Shown: positions 35,190 through 45,300 of the stretch, one piece after another
Layout of the letters: each line of letters begins with the position of its first letter
How positions within the stretch are numbered: the stretch's first letter is position 1
NCBI GenBank assembly: GCA_021413735.1
Contig: JAIOPV010000175.1
Location: 1-55,880, forward strand
Direction: 5' to 3'
From: Planctomycetota bacterium
GTDB taxonomy: Bacteria > Planctomycetota > Planctomycetia > Gemmatales > Gemmataceae
Length of the DNA: 55,880 nucleotides
Position numbers and translations under genes: made by a program
The notes under the pieces: model-generated
What the model saw: the letters and a program-made list of their open reading frames with translations, nothing else
What the model was told of the DNA's origin: nothing
Database searches by the model: none

Positions 35190-37106
35190 ATGCTCCTGCT
35201 CTCTTGCACCAACCTGTCGCGCGGTTACGACGCCACCCCCCTCTTCGATGAGGTGTCGTTTGAGATCCACGTCGGCGAACGGATCGGTTTGGTCGGTCCG
35301 AACGGGGCCGGCAAAACGACGCTCCTCAAGTGCCTCGCGGGCATCGACGAGCCCGATTCCGGGAAGGTCACGCTTCACGCGGGGGCACGCCTCGGTACGC
35401 TCGTGCAACTCGCGGAGTTCCCCACGGGCCGCACGCTGTTCGACGAAGCGAAAAGTGCCTTCGATGAACTCATGGCGACACAGAAAGAATTCGAGCGAGT
35501 CGCAGAGGAACTCGCTGTCTGTGACGATGAAACGCGACGCAAGCAACTCAGCGAGAAGTTCGACCGCCTCACCGAAGTGCTTCGACATCACGACGCCTTC
35601 GAGTTGGATCACAAAGTCGAGAACGTGTTGAGTGGCCTCGGATTCAAGGCGGAAGACTTCGCCCGCGATGCGAACACGTTCTCCGGCGGTCAACAGCGTC
35701 GGTTGCTTCTCGCGAAGCTACTGCTCTCGGCCCCTGACGTGATGCTGCTCGACGAACCGAGTAACCACCTCGACATCGACACAACCCGCTGGCTCGAGAA
35801 CTACCTCTCGCAGCAAGGCGAAGGAATGCTGATCGTGAGCCACGATCGGTACTTCCTCGACAAAGTGACAAACAAGACGTTCGAGCTGCACCAAAGAAAA
35901 ATCACGAGCTACCCGGGCAGCTTTCATCAGTATGTTCGGCTGCGCGACGAACGATATGAACGGCAAATGAAGGAGTACGAGAGCCAGCGAGAGTACATCG
36001 AGAAGCAGGAAGAGTACATTCGCCGGGCGCACTACGGGCAACTCGCAAAGCAAGCCCAGTCACGAGTGAAGGCACTCGACAAGGTCGAACGCATCGAAGC
36101 GCCGACGAAAGTATCTGGGCCACACATTCACTTCAGCGAAGTGGCACGCTCGGGCGACAACGTGTTTCACGTCGAAGACCTCTCGAAGCGCTACGGCGAC
36201 AAACTCCTCTTCGAGAACCTGAGCTTCGATGTGCAACGCGGCAAACGCCTCGGAATCATGGGGGCGAACGGTTGCGGCAAGACGACACTGCTTCGCATTC
36301 TGCTCGGCGAAGAACAACCTACATCGGGCGAGATTCAACGCGGGCACCTCGTGTTCCCCGGCTATCTCGACCAGCATCTCGCACTACTCAACCCCGAGAA
36401 GTCGGTGATGCGAGCCGTCTGGCCGGACGACGAGCCCGAACACACCGAACAGAAGATGCGCGACCTCCTCGGCAGCTTCGGCTTGCATGGCGAGATCGTC
36501 GAGCAGCAGGTCAAGTTCCTTTCGGGCGGCGAACGCTCACGAGCCGCGCTCGCGAAACTCACCGTGAACGGCGCGAATCTACTGATCCTCGACGAACCGA
36601 CGAACAACCTCGACATCTGGGCGTGCGATTCGCTGGAAGAAGCGCTGAAGGCTTACGAGGGCACGGTGATCGTCGTGAGCCACGATCGCTACTTCCTGAA
36701 CCGCGTTGTCGATTTGCTGATTGTGTTCGCCGACGGCACGACGGAAGTGGTCTATGGCAACTACGACACATACGAACTGCTCCGGCAAGCTCGTGAACAG
36801 GCGAGCCCCGGACGAAAGTCCGGGGGTTCCTCTGCGAGTCCGGCAAGTGGTCCACGTGATTCGGGAACCGCTGGCAAACCTGCGAAGGCGAAGCGGAAGT
36901 TCCCGTTTCGGAAGGTGCCCGATCTGGAAGCGGACATCGCCGCCGCCGAGAAGAAGATCAGCGACCTGGAGACCGCGATGCAGACGCCCGAGGTGTACAA
37001 GGACGCGACGCGGGTGCGCGACACGATGAAGGATCTGGAGAAAACCAAGGACACGCTCGCACGGCTTTACCAGCACTGGGAGGAAGCGGTAGAATTGAAC
37101 GGGTGA
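35190..37106 (+). CDS. ABC-F ATPase (Uup/EttA-like) with in-frame repeat insertion
   Basis: The 638-residue soluble protein has two ABC domains: Walker A GPNGAGKTTLL, signature FSGGQQRRLLLAKLLL and Walker B VMLLDEPSNHLDID in the first; GANGCGKTTLL, LSGGERSRAALAKL and LLILDEPTNNLDIW in the second. The linker between them carries the expected basic helical region, and the C-terminus is a Uup-like coiled coil (LEADIAAAEKKISDLETAMQ). ABC-F proteins act on the ribosome. Just before the coiled coil, EQASPGRKSGGSSASP is encoded by a palindrome (36806-36825). The ATG at 35190 begins the conserved domain. Confidence 0.9.
   Translation: MLLLSCTNLSRGYDATPLFDEVSFEIHVGERIGLVGPNGAGKTTLLKCLAGIDEPDSGKVTLHAGARLGTLVQLAEFPTGRTLFDEAKSAFDELMATQKEFERVAEELAVCDDETRRKQLSEKFDRLTEVLRHHDAFELDHKVENVLSGLGFKAEDFARDANTFSGGQQRRLLLAKLLLSAPDVMLLDEPSNHLDIDTTRWLENYLSQQGEGMLIVSHDRYFLDKVTNKTFELHQRKITSYPGSFHQYVRLRDERYERQMKEYESQREYIEKQEEYIRRAHYGQLAKQAQSRVKALDKVERIEAPTKVSGPHIHFSEVARSGDNVFHVEDLSKRYGDKLLFENLSFDVQRGKRLGIMGANGCGKTTLLRILLGEEQPTSGEIQRGHLVFPGYLDQHLALLNPEKSVMRAVWPDDEPEHTEQKMRDLLGSFGLHGEIVEQQVKFLSGGERSRAALAKLTVNGANLLILDEPTNNLDIWACDSLEEALKAYEGTVIVVSHDRYFLNRVVDLLIVFADGTTEVVYGNYDTYELLRQAREQASPGRKSGGSSASPASGPRDSGTAGKPAKAKRKFPFRKVPDLEADIAAAEKKISDLETAMQTPEVYKDATRVRDTMKDLEKTKDTLARLYQHWEEAVELNG
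36806..36825. repeat. palindrome inside the ABC-F gene
   Basis: CCCCGGAC pairs perfectly with GTCCGGGG around a GAAA loop. It lies in frame in the linker between the second ATPase domain and the C-terminal coiled coil, and looks like a dispersed repeat that has entered a coding gene. Confidence 0.7.
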
Positions 37107-37216
37107 AATCGTGCAGTCCACAGACGAAGGCAATTCCACCACCGATTCTCAACCACGGACTCGGTGCGACTGTCCCAAAAGGTATCAGACGCGAAATCCC
37201 ACACCACGAAAAGACA

Positions 37217-37248
37217 GACCCTGGCGAGCCGAAGGCTCCCAGGGTCTT
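37217..37248 (-). terminator. intrinsic terminator of the RRM gene
   Basis: AGACCCTGG pairs with CCAGGGTCT, nested over GAGCC/GGCTC around a GAA loop: 14 pairs with one bulge. Read on the minus strand it is followed by GTCTTTT. It lies 26 bases beyond the RRM stop. Confidence 0.85.
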
Positions 37249-37273
37249 GGAGACAATTTCGATAGCAGGTTGG

Positions 37274-37561
37274 TTATCGCCGAGCGCCGGAGAACCCGCC
37301 GCCAGAACGAGGCTCTTTTGGCTTGGCCTCGTTCACGGTCAATGCCCGGCCGTCTACCATTTGGCCGTTCATCCCGGAGATGGCCGCGTTCCCTTCAGCG
37401 TCGTTCGTCATCTCAACGAATCCAAACCCCTTCGATCGGTTCGTGTCGCGGTCGATGATGACTTGGGCCGACTGCACCCCACCGTAGGGTGCGAACATGT
37501 CTTGGAGTTGATCCTGGGTAACGTCGTACGAAAGGTTGCCGACGTACAGCTTCTTGCTCAC
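37274..37561 (-). CDS. small RRM RNA-binding protein
   Basis: The 95-residue protein is one RNA recognition motif: RNP2 KLYVGNL at residues 4-10 and RNP1 KGFGFVEM at about 44-51, with a glycine-rich tail (EPRSGGGFSGARR). Bacterial members bind single-stranded RNA and are often cold-inducible. The start is GTG at 37561, with AAGG 9 bases upstream. It stands alone with its own terminator. Confidence 0.93.
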   Translation of the reverse strand: MSKKLYVGNLSYDVTQDQLQDMFAPYGGVQSAQVIIDRDTNRSKGFGFVEMTNDAEGNAAISGMNGQMVDGRALTVNEAKPKEPRSGGGFSGARR

Positions 37562-37849
37562 AGTCTCGTACCTTACTGGGCGTGGTGCCCGAAACGGATG
37601 GCGTGGGCCGGAATGGCCTTACACCAGACAAGAGTGTTCTTCAACGTCGCATGCGATCTGGCGGTCTTGGGAAGCAGTGAGAGATGAACTCAACGCGGCA
37701 AGAACGGTCAAAGCGAAAAAGCGATAGTCGGAGTCTTCTCCTGGCGTGGGGACTTTTAACCCCCACACGGGTATCATACCCACGCGCTGCTCCGGGACGC
37801 AGCAAATTGTCTGATTTCATGCCGATTCGTCGTTCTCGTCCAATGCAAC

Positions 37850-38163
37850 GGGTTTTGTGGAGCACTTGCCCGACTTCAATCCCGGTGGTGGTTGTTTCAC
37901 CTCCCAGGCCAAACCCTCGTTCAATCTCGTTGAGAGCCAGGAACATTTGGATGGGTGGGTCGTCTTCCGTGAACTCCTTCACTTCTACTGGGAGTTGAAC
38001 GATAATGATCCCCTGCCAGAGGAGCCTGTAGAATAACTTCGTCGCGACCTTGTGTTTTTCCCGGCTGAGTCTGTCCAAATTCTCTATCAAGAGGGACGAA
38101 CCCAGCGTCAGCGCATTCAAAGAACTTCGCGAGTGCGATCGAAGGCTCCCATTCTCTCATCAT
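37850..38163 (-). pseudogene. frameshifted serine-recombinase (resolvase) relic
   Basis: Two minus-strand frames together resemble the catalytic domain of large serine recombinases. One reads IALAKFFECADAGF (to about 38100) and the next, shifted by one base, reads LGSSLLIENLDRLSRE (from 38120), the usual (L)xVExLDRLSRE motif, then LLWQGIIIVQL. The N-terminal catalytic-serine part and the DNA-binding tail are missing. It suggests a past mobile element just upstream of the permease operon. Confidence 0.65.
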
Positions 38164-38372
38164 GAAGGGGACGGTATCGCGGCCTGTCGCCTGAAGTGTC
38201 GCCTTCGACCTGCTCGGACTTCGAGCAGCGGTCACATGAGTAGGCGTTCGGCATTTCGCGATCTGTTGTTCTGTAGTAGCTCAGGCTTTTCCGGTTGTCG
38301 GTCAAGCTGGAGGGATGTTTACAAATGTTTGGTGACATCTTTGTGACGTTGATGGGGCAAGAGCGCATCTAG

Positions 38373-38407
38373 GATTTCAGATTGAAGATTCGAGATTGAT
38401 GATTGCT
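38373..38407. repeat. GATTNNN heptamer array, five units
   Basis: The units GATTTCA, GATTGAA, GATTCGA, GATTGAT and GATTGCT follow each other without gaps, all beginning GATT. The array ends 42 bases before the permease start. Confidence 0.7.
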
Positions 38408-38449
38408 GCCGTGCGTTGACTCTCCATTCAATCGGAAATCATAAATTCC

Positions 38450-39433
38450 ATGCGTGCCACAGCCAGTCTTATCCGTCGCGAGTTCGCCGCATACTTCACC
38501 GGTTCGGCCGGTTATGCCGCGATGTTTGGCTTCCTCATCCTCACCGGTCTGCTGTTCAATCTGAACCTCGATCTGCTCACGCACGAGGGACCGGTTGGCG
38601 TCGAATACCCGATGCAGGTGATGTTCGGCGGAACGGACACGCCAGTGATTGCGCTCGTGGCGGGCGTGCTGTTCTGGGGACTGTTCCCGGCGATCACGGG
38701 CATGCTCACGATGCGATTGCTCGCCGAGGAACGCGGCACCGGCAGCATCGAACTGCTCATGACCGCCCCCATTCGCGACTGGCAGGTCGTCTCGGCGAAG
38801 TTCATCGCGTGCTTCTGGTTCTACCTCGTGCTGTGGCTGCCGACGCTGATCTACCTTCCCGTGCTGGCTGATCTGCACGCAAAGTGGGAATCCGCATTCA
38901 CGATGTGGTCCGTGCTGCTGCTCGTCGGCATTCCGATGATCGCCGTCAGCAAGATCGCGTTCCTTCGCGATTGGTCGCCCTGGTTGGTCTACGGCGTCGG
39001 GCTGCTCGGGGTGGTTGCGGCTGGAGTTGGCGGTTACTTCCACTACACGACCGACGCGACACACATCCTCACGCTGACTGCGGGCATTGATCCTTCACCG
39101 ATCTGGACATCGTATCTCGGCATCGTGCTGGCTGGGGGAATGTTCCTGTCGCTGGGGCTGTTCGTGTCGAGCCTCGTGAAGAGCCAGCTTGAAGCGTGGA
39201 TGATGTCGTTGTTGCTCGGGCTGATCTTCGTGTTGCCGGGGTTGCTGCGGTGGGTGTTGGAGCCAGGAAGCGTCGGCTACGAACTGATGTACTTCATCAG
39301 CGTGCCCGAGCACTTCCGGCGATCGTTCACCCGTGGGCAACTCGATACTCGTCCGTTGGTGTTGTATGTGACCGTGACGTTGTTCTGCCTGTTCCTGACT
39401 GTGCGAAGTTTGGAAGCCCGACGCATGCGTTAA
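38450..39433 (+). CDS. ABC-2 type permease (GldF-like)
   Basis: The 327-residue protein has about six to seven membrane helices, starting with SAGYAAMFGFLILTGL-type sequence (here GSAGYAAMFGFLILTGLLFN) and the family segment LAEERGTGSIELLMTAPIRDWQVV. This is the membrane subunit of GldF/NosY-type exporters. It is followed by a GldG-like and a DUF4340-like gene in one transcription unit, but no ATPase is adjacent; the ATPase at 16653 is a candidate. No Shine-Dalgarno is visible before the ATG. Confidence 0.88.
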   Translation: MRATASLIRREFAAYFTGSAGYAAMFGFLILTGLLFNLNLDLLTHEGPVGVEYPMQVMFGGTDTPVIALVAGVLFWGLFPAITGMLTMRLLAEERGTGSIELLMTAPIRDWQVVSAKFIACFWFYLVLWLPTLIYLPVLADLHAKWESAFTMWSVLLLVGIPMIAVSKIAFLRDWSPWLVYGVGLLGVVAAGVGGYFHYTTDATHILTLTAGIDPSPIWTSYLGIVLAGGMFLSLGLFVSSLVKSQLEAWMMSLLLGLIFVLPGLLRWVLEPGSVGYELMYFISVPEHFRRSFTRGQLDTRPLVLYVTVTLFCLFLTVRSLEARRMR

Positions 39434-39434
39434 T

Positions 39435-39525
39435 TAGGGCTGGCTCTGCCGGCCGAAACGATGACTGATTCGCGGGCCTGACTTGTTCGGCACGCTGACA
39501 CGATCGGCCGGCAGAGCCGGCCCTA
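39435..39525. repeat. long palindrome between permease and GldG-like genes
   Basis: Arms of 22 bases (39435-39456, 39504-39525) pair with one mismatch around a 47-base loop; arm core GGCTCTGCCGGCC. It starts just after the permease stop and ends 26 bases before the next start, so it fills the gap within the operon. Confidence 0.8.
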
Positions 39526-39551
39526 CTACAAAACCCTTTGAATTTCCGAAT

Positions 39552-42221
39552 ATGGCCGACACTCGCCACAACAAAACCCTCGGCACGCGATTCCGATTCC
39601 TCGTCCGGGCCATCGGATTGACCGGCGTTCTCGCTGCTGTGGTTGGCATGGCGTTGTTCGCGTCTGCGTTCCCATTGTTCCAACAGTGGACGGTCGAGAA
39701 CCTGCGAACGTCTGCCAACGGCGACCACGGACCTTTTGCGAAAACGGCCGCGTGGACGTTCGTCATCGGGCTTGCCGCGGTTGCTCTCGCACTGGTGGTT
39801 GAAGTGATTGGTGGCGTGCTCCTGGTCACGGGTCGCCGCACGGTCGCAAACACTTCGGCGACGGTCGCCACTTGTGCGGCAATCTCGCTGCTCGTGTTCG
39901 TCAATGCGTACTCGTTCACGCACCACGAACGCCACGATTTCACGCGAACGCAGCAGTTCACGCTCCCCACCGAACTTGCCGGGAAGCTGCGGAGCCTCCG
40001 CCCGGAGTCGCCGACGACGATCATCGTTCTTCAGAAGCACCGCATCTTCGGCAGCCTTTCCGACGACCGCGATTCGTTCACCAAGGGTGCCGAGGAGAAG
40101 GTGACCGAGAAGGTGAAGGATCTCGTCGATCTGTTCCGCGAGTTTGGACCACGGTTCAATGTCGAAGTGTTGGACACGGAAGCGTTCGGTTACCGCAAGC
40201 GAGTCACCGATCTGACAGCCGATGCGCCGGAACTGAAAGCCGCGATTGAAGCCGCACCCGAGAACAGCATCTTGTTTCACGCGAACAAGCGAGTGCAGCG
40301 GCTCGCTTTCAACGAGTTCCTGCAACTCGACAAAACCAGCAGCGACGCATCGCACGGCGGTCGTGGGAATCTCGTGCTGCTGCCGCAAGGGATCGATAAC
40401 TTCGCACGGCGAGTGCTGGAAGTGCAAGAACGCCGTCCGAAGGTCGCCGTGTGTGTGGTTCACGAATGGCTCACGACAGCCGCGACGACCGGCCGGCAGT
40501 CGCAGTTCTCCCTCGCGGGGCTGAAGGCATCGCTCACCGATCACGGCTTCGATGTCATCGACATCATTCTCAAGAAGAACTGGGAATCCAGCCCCGAGCC
40601 AGACCCCGCTGCGTACACGATCCAAGAAAGCAAGCTCGAACGCCTCGAAGCGGAATACGATGCAGCCCGCAGCCAGCTTCGCAGTGCTCAGAACGACGTG
40701 AAAATCATCGCCTCCATCCGGAAAGAGTTCGATGAGACGGCGGCGTTGCCGTTCCGAGACCGAGCCAATTTAGCCGTCAACCTGAGCCGTGTTGCTCAGA
40801 TTCGTGGCTGGTCCGAAATCGTGAAGTCGTACTTCCAGTGGTCGGGCGGTGAAAGCAAGGCGATCTCCGAGGCGAACGAATCGGAATTGCGGGTGCTGCT
40901 CGGGCCGGGCCTTGCCCGCCAAGCCATTCGTGCCGAGCAGGAAGCGAAGGACGCCGAGAAAGTGCGTCTCGAAGCTGAGGAGCAAGTGCAGACTGCGCTG
41001 AAAGACGAACGCTCGATTCAGGATCGCCGCGAGAACGATCTCAAGGTGAAGTTCGCGGGGTTGCTCAAAGATGTCGATTTGCTCGTGATCCCGCGGTACA
41101 CGGTCGTGAATGCGACTGTCGGGGAACGGATCGAAGGGTCATTGCACACGCTGAGCAAGCCGCAGGTCGAAGTCATCAGGGACTTCATGAAGTCCGGGAA
41201 GCCGGTGCTCGCGTGCCTGGGGTCGCTGTCGGGGCCGGGCGGCTACGAGGCCGATGGCTCAGACGATTTGGAGAAACTGATCGCGGAACGCGGCATCGAG
41301 TTGGGCCGCGACACGATCCTTTACGATGTCGAAGCGAAGGCGTTTGCCGCGATGAAGGCCGGTCGTCAACTTGGGGCTGGTGGTGGAGCTGATATTCCGC
41401 AGGTCACGTTCGCAGAGAAGACATCCGAGGGGAGCAAGGCGAAACCAAATCCGGTGGGAGCTGCGGTGCGTCTGACGTCTCGGAGTGTCGATCAGAACCT
41501 CGATTTAAGGCTACGCGCACCGCGGCCGGTCTACCTCGCAGCCGGGTGGCAGGAGCGTTTGCCAATCACTGCGGAGTTTTTCTTCACGGCGCCCGAATCG
41601 TGGAACGAAGAACAGCCGTTCCTGCGTCGCGGTCCCGGTGGTCGAGTTGCTGCGGTTCCGCGGTACGAACCGACGCTCGACTCCGATGTGAAGTGGGGCA
41701 CGCGGTCGGCAGAGCAGAAGGGGCCGTTCCCGATTGGTGTCGCCATCGAGAGCAAGGTTCCCGCGTCGTGGTTCGTCGACGAGTACGACCGCGAGCAGTT
41801 CGCCGGCGGGATACTGAACCGAGAATGGTGGGCGTCAGCACCGCACAGGTCGGTTTATGATCGCACGGAGGCTGCGGCCGCGATTCTGGTTCCGTTCGAT
41901 GGTGTGTTGGCTGCATGTCTCACGGCCTCGTCTACGAAGATCGACCGTCCGACCGAGCGATTGATTGTCTTCGGCAGCGGCAACCTGTTCACCGGCTCGA
42001 AGCTCGACCCGGCGCGAGAAAAGCTGTTGATTCACTCGGCGAACTGGCTGACTGGCCGTGCTGATCGTTTGCCGCGTGCGGATCTTCCGCAGTGGGAGTT
42101 CCCGCGTGTGGAGATGTCAGAACGCGAGTTCTATCTGTGGCGATACGGCACCGCGGTCGGCTTGCCGCTGTTGGCTGTGTACCTCGGATTGATGGCCACG
42201 ATGCTACGCAGATTACGCTGA
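39552..42221 (+). CDS. GldG-like ABC transporter auxiliary protein
   Basis: The 889-residue protein starts at the ATG at 39552. It has two N-terminal membrane helices (IGLTGVLAAVVGMALFASA and VIGLAAVALALVVEVIGG), a large extracytoplasmic domain of the GldG/ABC-transporter-auxiliary type (LRPESPTTIIVLQKHRIFG, GPRFNVEVLDTEAFGYR), a central coiled coil (EQEAKDAEKVRLEAEEQVQ), the segment DVDLLVIPRYTV, and a C-terminal helix (YGTAVGLPLLAVYLGLMATML). Typical GldG proteins are about 500-600 residues, so this one is long, the coiled coil being the extra part. It lies between permease and DUF4340-like genes. Confidence 0.85.
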   Translation: MADTRHNKTLGTRFRFLVRAIGLTGVLAAVVGMALFASAFPLFQQWTVENLRTSANGDHGPFAKTAAWTFVIGLAAVALALVVEVIGGVLLVTGRRTVANTSATVATCAAISLLVFVNAYSFTHHERHDFTRTQQFTLPTELAGKLRSLRPESPTTIIVLQKHRIFGSLSDDRDSFTKGAEEKVTEKVKDLVDLFREFGPRFNVEVLDTEAFGYRKRVTDLTADAPELKAAIEAAPENSILFHANKRVQRLAFNEFLQLDKTSSDASHGGRGNLVLLPQGIDNFARRVLEVQERRPKVAVCVVHEWLTTAATTGRQSQFSLAGLKASLTDHGFDVIDIILKKNWESSPEPDPAAYTIQESKLERLEAEYDAARSQLRSAQNDVKIIASIRKEFDETAALPFRDRANLAVNLSRVAQIRGWSEIVKSYFQWSGGESKAISEANESELRVLLGPGLARQAIRAEQEAKDAEKVRLEAEEQVQTALKDERSIQDRRENDLKVKFAGLLKDVDLLVIPRYTVVNATVGERIEGSLHTLSKPQVEVIRDFMKSGKPVLACLGSLSGPGGYEADGSDDLEKLIAERGIELGRDTILYDVEAKAFAAMKAGRQLGAGGGADIPQVTFAEKTSEGSKAKPNPVGAAVRLTSRSVDQNLDLRLRAPRPVYLAAGWQERLPITAEFFFTAPESWNEEQPFLRRGPGGRVAAVPRYEPTLDSDVKWGTRSAEQKGPFPIGVAIESKVPASWFVDEYDREQFAGGILNREWWASAPHRSVYDRTEAAAAILVPFDGVLAACLTASSTKIDRPTERLIVFGSGNLFTGSKLDPAREKLLIHSANWLTGRADRLPRADLPQWEFPRVEMSEREFYLWRYGTAVGLPLLAVYLGLMATMLRRLR

Positions 42222-42261
42222 CGCGAAGCAGGGATGGTGTGATGAGAGGGCGACCTCTCTT

Positions 42262-42296
42262 CACTCATTACTCATTACTCATCACTCATCACTGAT
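42262..42296. repeat. YACTCAT heptamer array, five units
   Basis: CACTCAT, TACTCAT, TACTCAT, CACTCAT and CACTGAT follow directly, ending 4 bases before the ATG of the DUF4340-like gene, which has no Shine-Dalgarno sequence. The array occupies the ribosome-binding region. Confidence 0.85.
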
Positions 42297-42300
42297 TCCC

Positions 42301-45300
42301 ATGAATTGGAAATCGACCATCACTCTCGTTCTGCTCGCCAGTGCTGCCGGGGCGTGGTTCTTCATGGGAGATGCCTGGAAGCCCAAACTCGGCCTCGGGC
42401 CGGTTCACACCGAGCCCACGCTATCGGCAGCGGGAAAGGTCGTCGATTCGCTTGTCCCGCAAGATATCACATCAATCAAGGTCACGTTCGCGTCCGGCGA
42501 TCCGCTGGAAGTGAAGCGTGTGAATCCGTGTTCGCCGTGGACGATGCCCGGCAACTGGCCGCCGCGCGTCCCTGAAGTACAGGAGCTTGCTCGCACGCTC
42601 GGCACGATCCGCACGCGGTTTCACCCAGAAGTGCTCGGCGAAACACCCGACCTCGCGAAGTACGGCCTTGCTCCAGATCAGAAGCCGGTGGCAGTCGCGG
42701 TTGGCTACAAGAAACTCGATCAAGGTGGAAAGCTCCTCGCGGAAGGTACGCTCGATCTGCTGTTTGGTGAGCCGCCGATTCCCGAAGGCGAGACGACGTT
42801 CACACGCCCCGCTTACGTTCGCATCACGGCGAAGGACACCGATGGCAAGGATCAATCGGAGATCGTGAAACTCGGCCCGGACGTCATGCCGATCATTCGT
42901 CGAACAACCGACTCGTACCGTCGTCGTTTGCTGTTCCCTGACATCGAGCGAGTGAAACTCGCGGGTTCCACACCGCCACCAAATCCGCTCGCCCCGCCGC
43001 CCCCTCCGGATGTGCCGACGACCGTGACGCTCCCCGGTCTGAACACCGAGAGCATCACCGTGACGCGACCGGGTTCGACGATCTTGGGCTTCGATCTGTC
43101 AGCGATTTCTGGTTACACGTTGAAGCGGATCGGCAAACTGCCCGAACCCGGAGTCATCATCAAGGGCGGCGAACCAACGCTGAGAACGGACCGACTCGCC
43201 GATGCCTGGCGACTGATTTCACCAACCGAAGACAACCCCGAGCCGGAGCGGTTGCGTGCCGTACTCGCGGCAGTCGCGGATCTGTGGATCGAGGAGTTCG
43301 TCCATCCGGTGCCGGAGGAAGCCAAGCTCGGATTCGGTCCGCAGTCGCGTTCGGTGACCGTGAAAGGGCAGGGGAGCGAACCGGTGACGGTTCGTTTCGG
43401 GGGCATCGCGAAGACCGTGGAACGCGAGGAAATGGTGGCTATGCCAGGCGGACCACCGGGGTCGCCGCCGCGCATGGTTCCGCGGAAAGTGTCGGTTGAA
43501 TACCAGTACGCCAGAGTCGATGGCAACCCGCAAGTGTTCCTCGTCGCTTCCGAGAAACTCGGCGACATCTTCGTGTCGTCCGCGAGCTTGGCCGATCCGC
43601 GTGTTGCTCGCTTCGACGCCGGTGAAGTGCAGCAAATTGTCATCACGCGCACGGCGCAGCAACCGATCACACTGACACGTAAGAAGGCGAACCCCAAGGC
43701 CACCACGCTCGAAGATCGCTCTGATCGCTGGGTGATTGCCGCTCAACCGAACGACCTGCCCGCCGATGCTCGTGCGGTTGCGGAACTCATCGACCAGTTG
43801 ACGCAGTTCCGGGCCGATAGCGCTGATCGGCGAACGTACCCTGCGAAGGAACCGACATCACGAACAACCGCAACCGTCACCGCTCGCGAGAACCGAGCCG
43901 AGGGAGAACCCGACGCGCCTGAGCGGAAGTATGAACTGCACTTGGGCACGAATGAAACTGACCCGTCGCTGCTGGCTGTATTTCTTCCGGATCGCAGGCG
44001 GGTCACGCTCGTCGAGTATCGTCTTGGCCCCGACGATCCGACATCATGGATTGCTTCGCGGCTGTTCCCCGAAACGGTGTCGAGCTTGATCGAACGGCCG
44101 GCCATCACCTACCGAAACCGCAAACTCTTCGACACTGCCGACGCGAGCCTTCAGGCGGTCACCGTGCCGGCTGGGTTCACCCTGAGGCACCAAACCGACG
44201 GCTGGAAATTGACGGCTCCCGTGACATCCGAAGCCGATGCAACGAAGGCGGGCCAGTTGACGCAATCGCTCACGGACCTGCGAGTCACGGATTACATCAC
44301 GGAGACGCCAACCGCCGAGCAACTGGCGACGTTCGGACTCGGCAAGCCCGCACACACGGCGACACTCACGTTCGACAACGGACGAAGTTACACGCTCGAA
44401 ATCGGCAGCCCACGGCCCGGCAAAGCCGAAGTATTTGCACGGCTCGATGGCGGTGCGGTGTTCGGACTTCCCGCGACGGCGGCCGAGCCGTTCATCACGG
44501 GGGCGATTGGTCTGCTTCCGCTGAAGGTCTGGGCGACGCAACCGGACAGGCTCACGTCGGTGCAGATCACGCGATTCGGCGATTCAGCCAAGCAGAGTTT
44601 CACGCTCACGAAGGATAACACGGACTGGAAGTTGAGCGGTCCGTTCTCGGCAACCGTCACGGGGTTCGGTGCGCAACCGCTACTGACTTCGCTCGGCAGT
44701 CTGACGGCCGTGAAGTATCAGGCGCTTTCGTCTGCGAACACCGCTGAGTTCGGGTTTGACAAGCCGCTGCTTTCCGTGAAAGTTACTTTACTGGAGAAGA
44801 AGCCCGGAGCGATGGAAGAAACGCCGGTCACGAACACCGTGATTGTCGGTGGCCTGACTCCGGATGGCGGGAACCGTTTTGCCAAACTCGACGCGCCAAA
44901 CGCACCGGTGTTCGTCATCCCAGGCGCGTTCGTGACAGCCGCACAGATCGCACCGCTGGAATTGCCGGATCGAGCGCTGTTATCGCTTGATCCGAGTAAG
45001 GTCGCCAGCGTGCGGGTCGCTGGGGGCAAGCCCGAAGACACGTTCGCGCTCTCGAAAGACGCAGCCGGAAAGTGGACTGCCGAGGGAGCGACGTTCGGAG
45101 TCGATCCGACACGGATTTCGGAGTTGAGCGTCGTCGCGGCGCGTCTGCCGATCACCCGACTTGCTGCTTACGGTGACGCGACCAAGTGGGCCGATTACGG
45201 TTTGGAGAAGCCCGACACCACAATCACGGTCACGACCGCGGGCGAGAAGCCCGAGACGCACACAATCGCGCTCGGCAACCCCGACCCGACAGGATCGCGA

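Larger units (their letters stand above)
37562..38449. other. 888-base region with a recombinase relic and repeats
   Basis: Apart from the recombinase relic (separate entry) no gene is recognisable. A hairpin cluster at about 37746-37786 includes GTGGGG/CCCCAC and the perfect palindrome GGGTATCATACCC. At the right end a heptamer array (38373-38407) precedes the permease gene. Confidence 0.55.

Noticed and set aside
39327-40625. Open frame of 432 codons opposite the permease and GldG-like genes
   Set aside because: It crosses a palindromic gap and two real genes, and its sequence is low in hydrophobic residues and without a fold.
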